Assembly: GCA_963828405.1 (NCBI GenBank)
Contig: CAWHEG010000019.1
Span: 1-7,544, forward strand
Origin: JANMJD01 sp963828405
GTDB taxonomy: Bacteria > Actinomycetota > Acidimicrobiia > Acidimicrobiales > Ilumatobacteraceae
DNA length: 7,544 bases
Reading direction: 5' to 3'
This document shows, piece after piece, positions 6,593 through 7,544 of this stretch. The notes under the pieces are model-generated. The model did no database searches. It saw only the letters and a program-made list of their open reading frames with translations, and was not told the DNA's origin. The position numbers and the translations under genes were made by a program. Positions within the stretch are counted from its first letter, which is position 1, and every line of letters begins with the position of its first letter.

Positions 6593-7361
6593 TCAGACGT
6601 CTCGGACAGCTCGCGTGCGAACTGGTCGTTTCACCTTGGAGCGTTTTGCAACTGCTTGCTCTTGCTCGTCGAACGACTCCGTGGTGAGACCAAGCCGATC
6701 AAGGAAACTCTGCCGTTCCTTCATCGACGGCTCGCGCTCGTACCCACTCACCTGAGTGACCCATGCGGCCGGCGCAGTTGGCTTCGGCATGTGAACAATG
6801 CCGACCTTCAGGTCAGTGGCAGCGGCCTCGATACGTGGCCAGTCCTTGTGATCAGTTCGAGATGGGCCGGTGTACATGACCCATGAGAGATCAGCCCCTC
6901 GCCCCGTCTCGTAGACCTGATAGACGGAGCGCACGTCGAAGCCCGCGTGTTGTTCGACCTCGAGCGCTACGTAGATCTCCGATCGTGCCGCAGTCGCCTT
7001 CCGGCGGAAACCGCGCGACCATGTCCGGCTCGCTCCAAACACCCTGGAACAGTGGCGACCTCGAGGTATGCAACACGCTCATGTGGCGCATCACGTTCCG
7101 CTCCGCCCATTTCGGCAAGTACTGCGCCGTCGCCTTGTAGAGACCAGGCTTCGCTCCTCGCTCCGTGCCGATGTACTGCACACCGCCCTTCACGAGCGCG
7201 ACTGGACAGTCGTCGCGTTCATCGAGCTTTTCGACAAGCTGGCGCGCCTCCTCGATGGTCCAACCTGCTCCGAGGCTCGTCGCCAGCTTGGCGAGCGAGA
7301 GCCGCCCGTACCTGGCCTTCGCTAACGCGTTGATGACCAACTGCTCGTGTGAGTACGCCAT
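6593..7361 (-). pseudogene. Winged-helix + PD-(D/E)xK-like (HrgA-type) protein, split by a +1 frameshift
   Basis: One gene appears in two frames. The first runs from ATG 7361 and reads convincingly to about residue 118 (F118 at 7008-7010). The second reads convincingly from about 7006 to the stop at 6593. Skipping one base near 7007 joins MVARF to RRKATAARSEIYVALEV and gives 255 residues. Residues about 1-65 look like a helix-turn-helix or winged-helix domain. Residues about 105-200 resemble a restriction-endonuclease-like core of the COG2958/HrgA sort: WSEPD with D113, then ALEVEQ with E134 and E136, then VYQVYE at about 146-151. A canonical core would have Lys where E136 sits. The start is supported by AAGGG 8 nt upstream (7370-7374). 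The unsuppressed product would end out of frame at 6891 (156 residues), losing the second half of the core. A sequencing error is a live alternative. Same strand and just upstream of the nuclease-helicase, so probably its operon partner. Confidence 0.7.
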
Positions 7362-7544
7362 GACTTCCGCCCTTCGCTACGTCGGCTTCCGCAGTCCGAC
7401 CCACCCATTCTGTCACGACGGCGCCGGTGGCTCGACGTGTCGCCCACCCGCCGCGCTGGTCCTCCGCCCGATCCCTTTCGGCGTGCAATGCCTTCACGCC
7501 GGTCTCGTTGATGACGAGCGGCATGCTGGCTCAGCGGTCACTCG
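7362..7544. other. Upstream region of the nuclease-like gene, no supported gene
   Basis: This 183-bp stretch should contain the promoter of the minus-strand operon, but I see no convincing -35/-10 pair. A minus-strand open frame from ATG 7524 crosses it and runs 143 nt into the downstream gene in another frame. It lacks a ribosome site and its second half is clearly a shadow, so it is not called. A partial gene entering from beyond 7544 cannot be ruled out. Confidence 0.4.
7370..7374 (-). promoter_or_regulatory. Ribosome binding site of the frameshifted nuclease-like gene
   Basis: AAGGG on the minus strand, 8 nt before ATG 7361. It indicates that the gene truly starts here and not at the internal GTG (7042) of the second frame. 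Confidence 0.5.

Noticed and set aside
6593..7042. Second half of the nuclease-like gene as a separate 149-residue gene starting at GTG 7042
   Set aside because: Its first 12 or so residues are an out-of-frame copy of the upstream frame, there is no ribosome site, and the protein would begin in mid-domain. A frameshifted single gene explains it better.
7219..7524. A 101-codon minus-strand open frame starting at ATG 7524
   Set aside because: It lacks a Shine-Dalgarno site, and its second half is an out-of-frame shadow of the winged-helix gene. The first 50 codons are not recognisable as any protein.
1..7544. tRNA genes, insertion sequences, integrase or attachment sites
   Set aside because: No cloverleaf-like segment, transposase-like ORF, terminal inverted repeats or flanking direct repeats were seen by eye on either strand.

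Overview
The window is GC-rich, double-stranded-coding bacterial DNA that looks actinobacterial, possibly from the class Acidimicrobiia. The hints are GC-rich codon use, several GTG starts, single-pass proteins with long Thr/Pro linkers, and an Excalibur domain of the form common in actinobacterial cell-envelope proteins. The lineage is inferred from style only; there is no rRNA or other marker gene.

Layout. Positions 68-3265 hold a divergent four-gene group. To the left (minus strand) lie a soluble NERD (nuclease-related domain) protein and a membrane-anchored protein with an extracytoplasmic C-terminal domain. To the right (plus strand) lie a membrane-anchored Excalibur protein and a five-helix membrane protein with a second NERD domain; the last two overlap by 4 nt. 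The 186-bp divergent spacer carries two matching palindromes, TCACCC-N4-GGGTGA, one extended to 12-bp arms, plus two shorter TCAC/GTGA palindromes. A 190-bp convergent spacer follows. Positions 3456-7361 (minus strand) hold a second unit: an upstream gene that reads as a winged-helix plus PD-(D/E)xK-like protein but is broken by a +1 frameshift, then a 1028-1038-residue protein fusing a phospholipase-D-type (HKD) nuclease, a superfamily 2 helicase and a DUF3427 region. The last 183 bp (7362-7544) contain no convincing gene.

How the parts may work together. The nuclease-helicase and its upstream nuclease-like neighbour look like a defence or restriction-type pair. The NERD group repeats one theme in both arms: a cytosolic nuclease-like NERD domain next to a protein that reaches through the membrane into the envelope. 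This suggests an envelope-linked DNA-processing or DNA-entry surveillance function, possibly calcium-responsive on the Excalibur side; that is inference, and no experimentally known system is recognised. The adjacency of the two units is compatible with a small accessory or defence island, but no integrase, transposase, tRNA or attachment site is visible.
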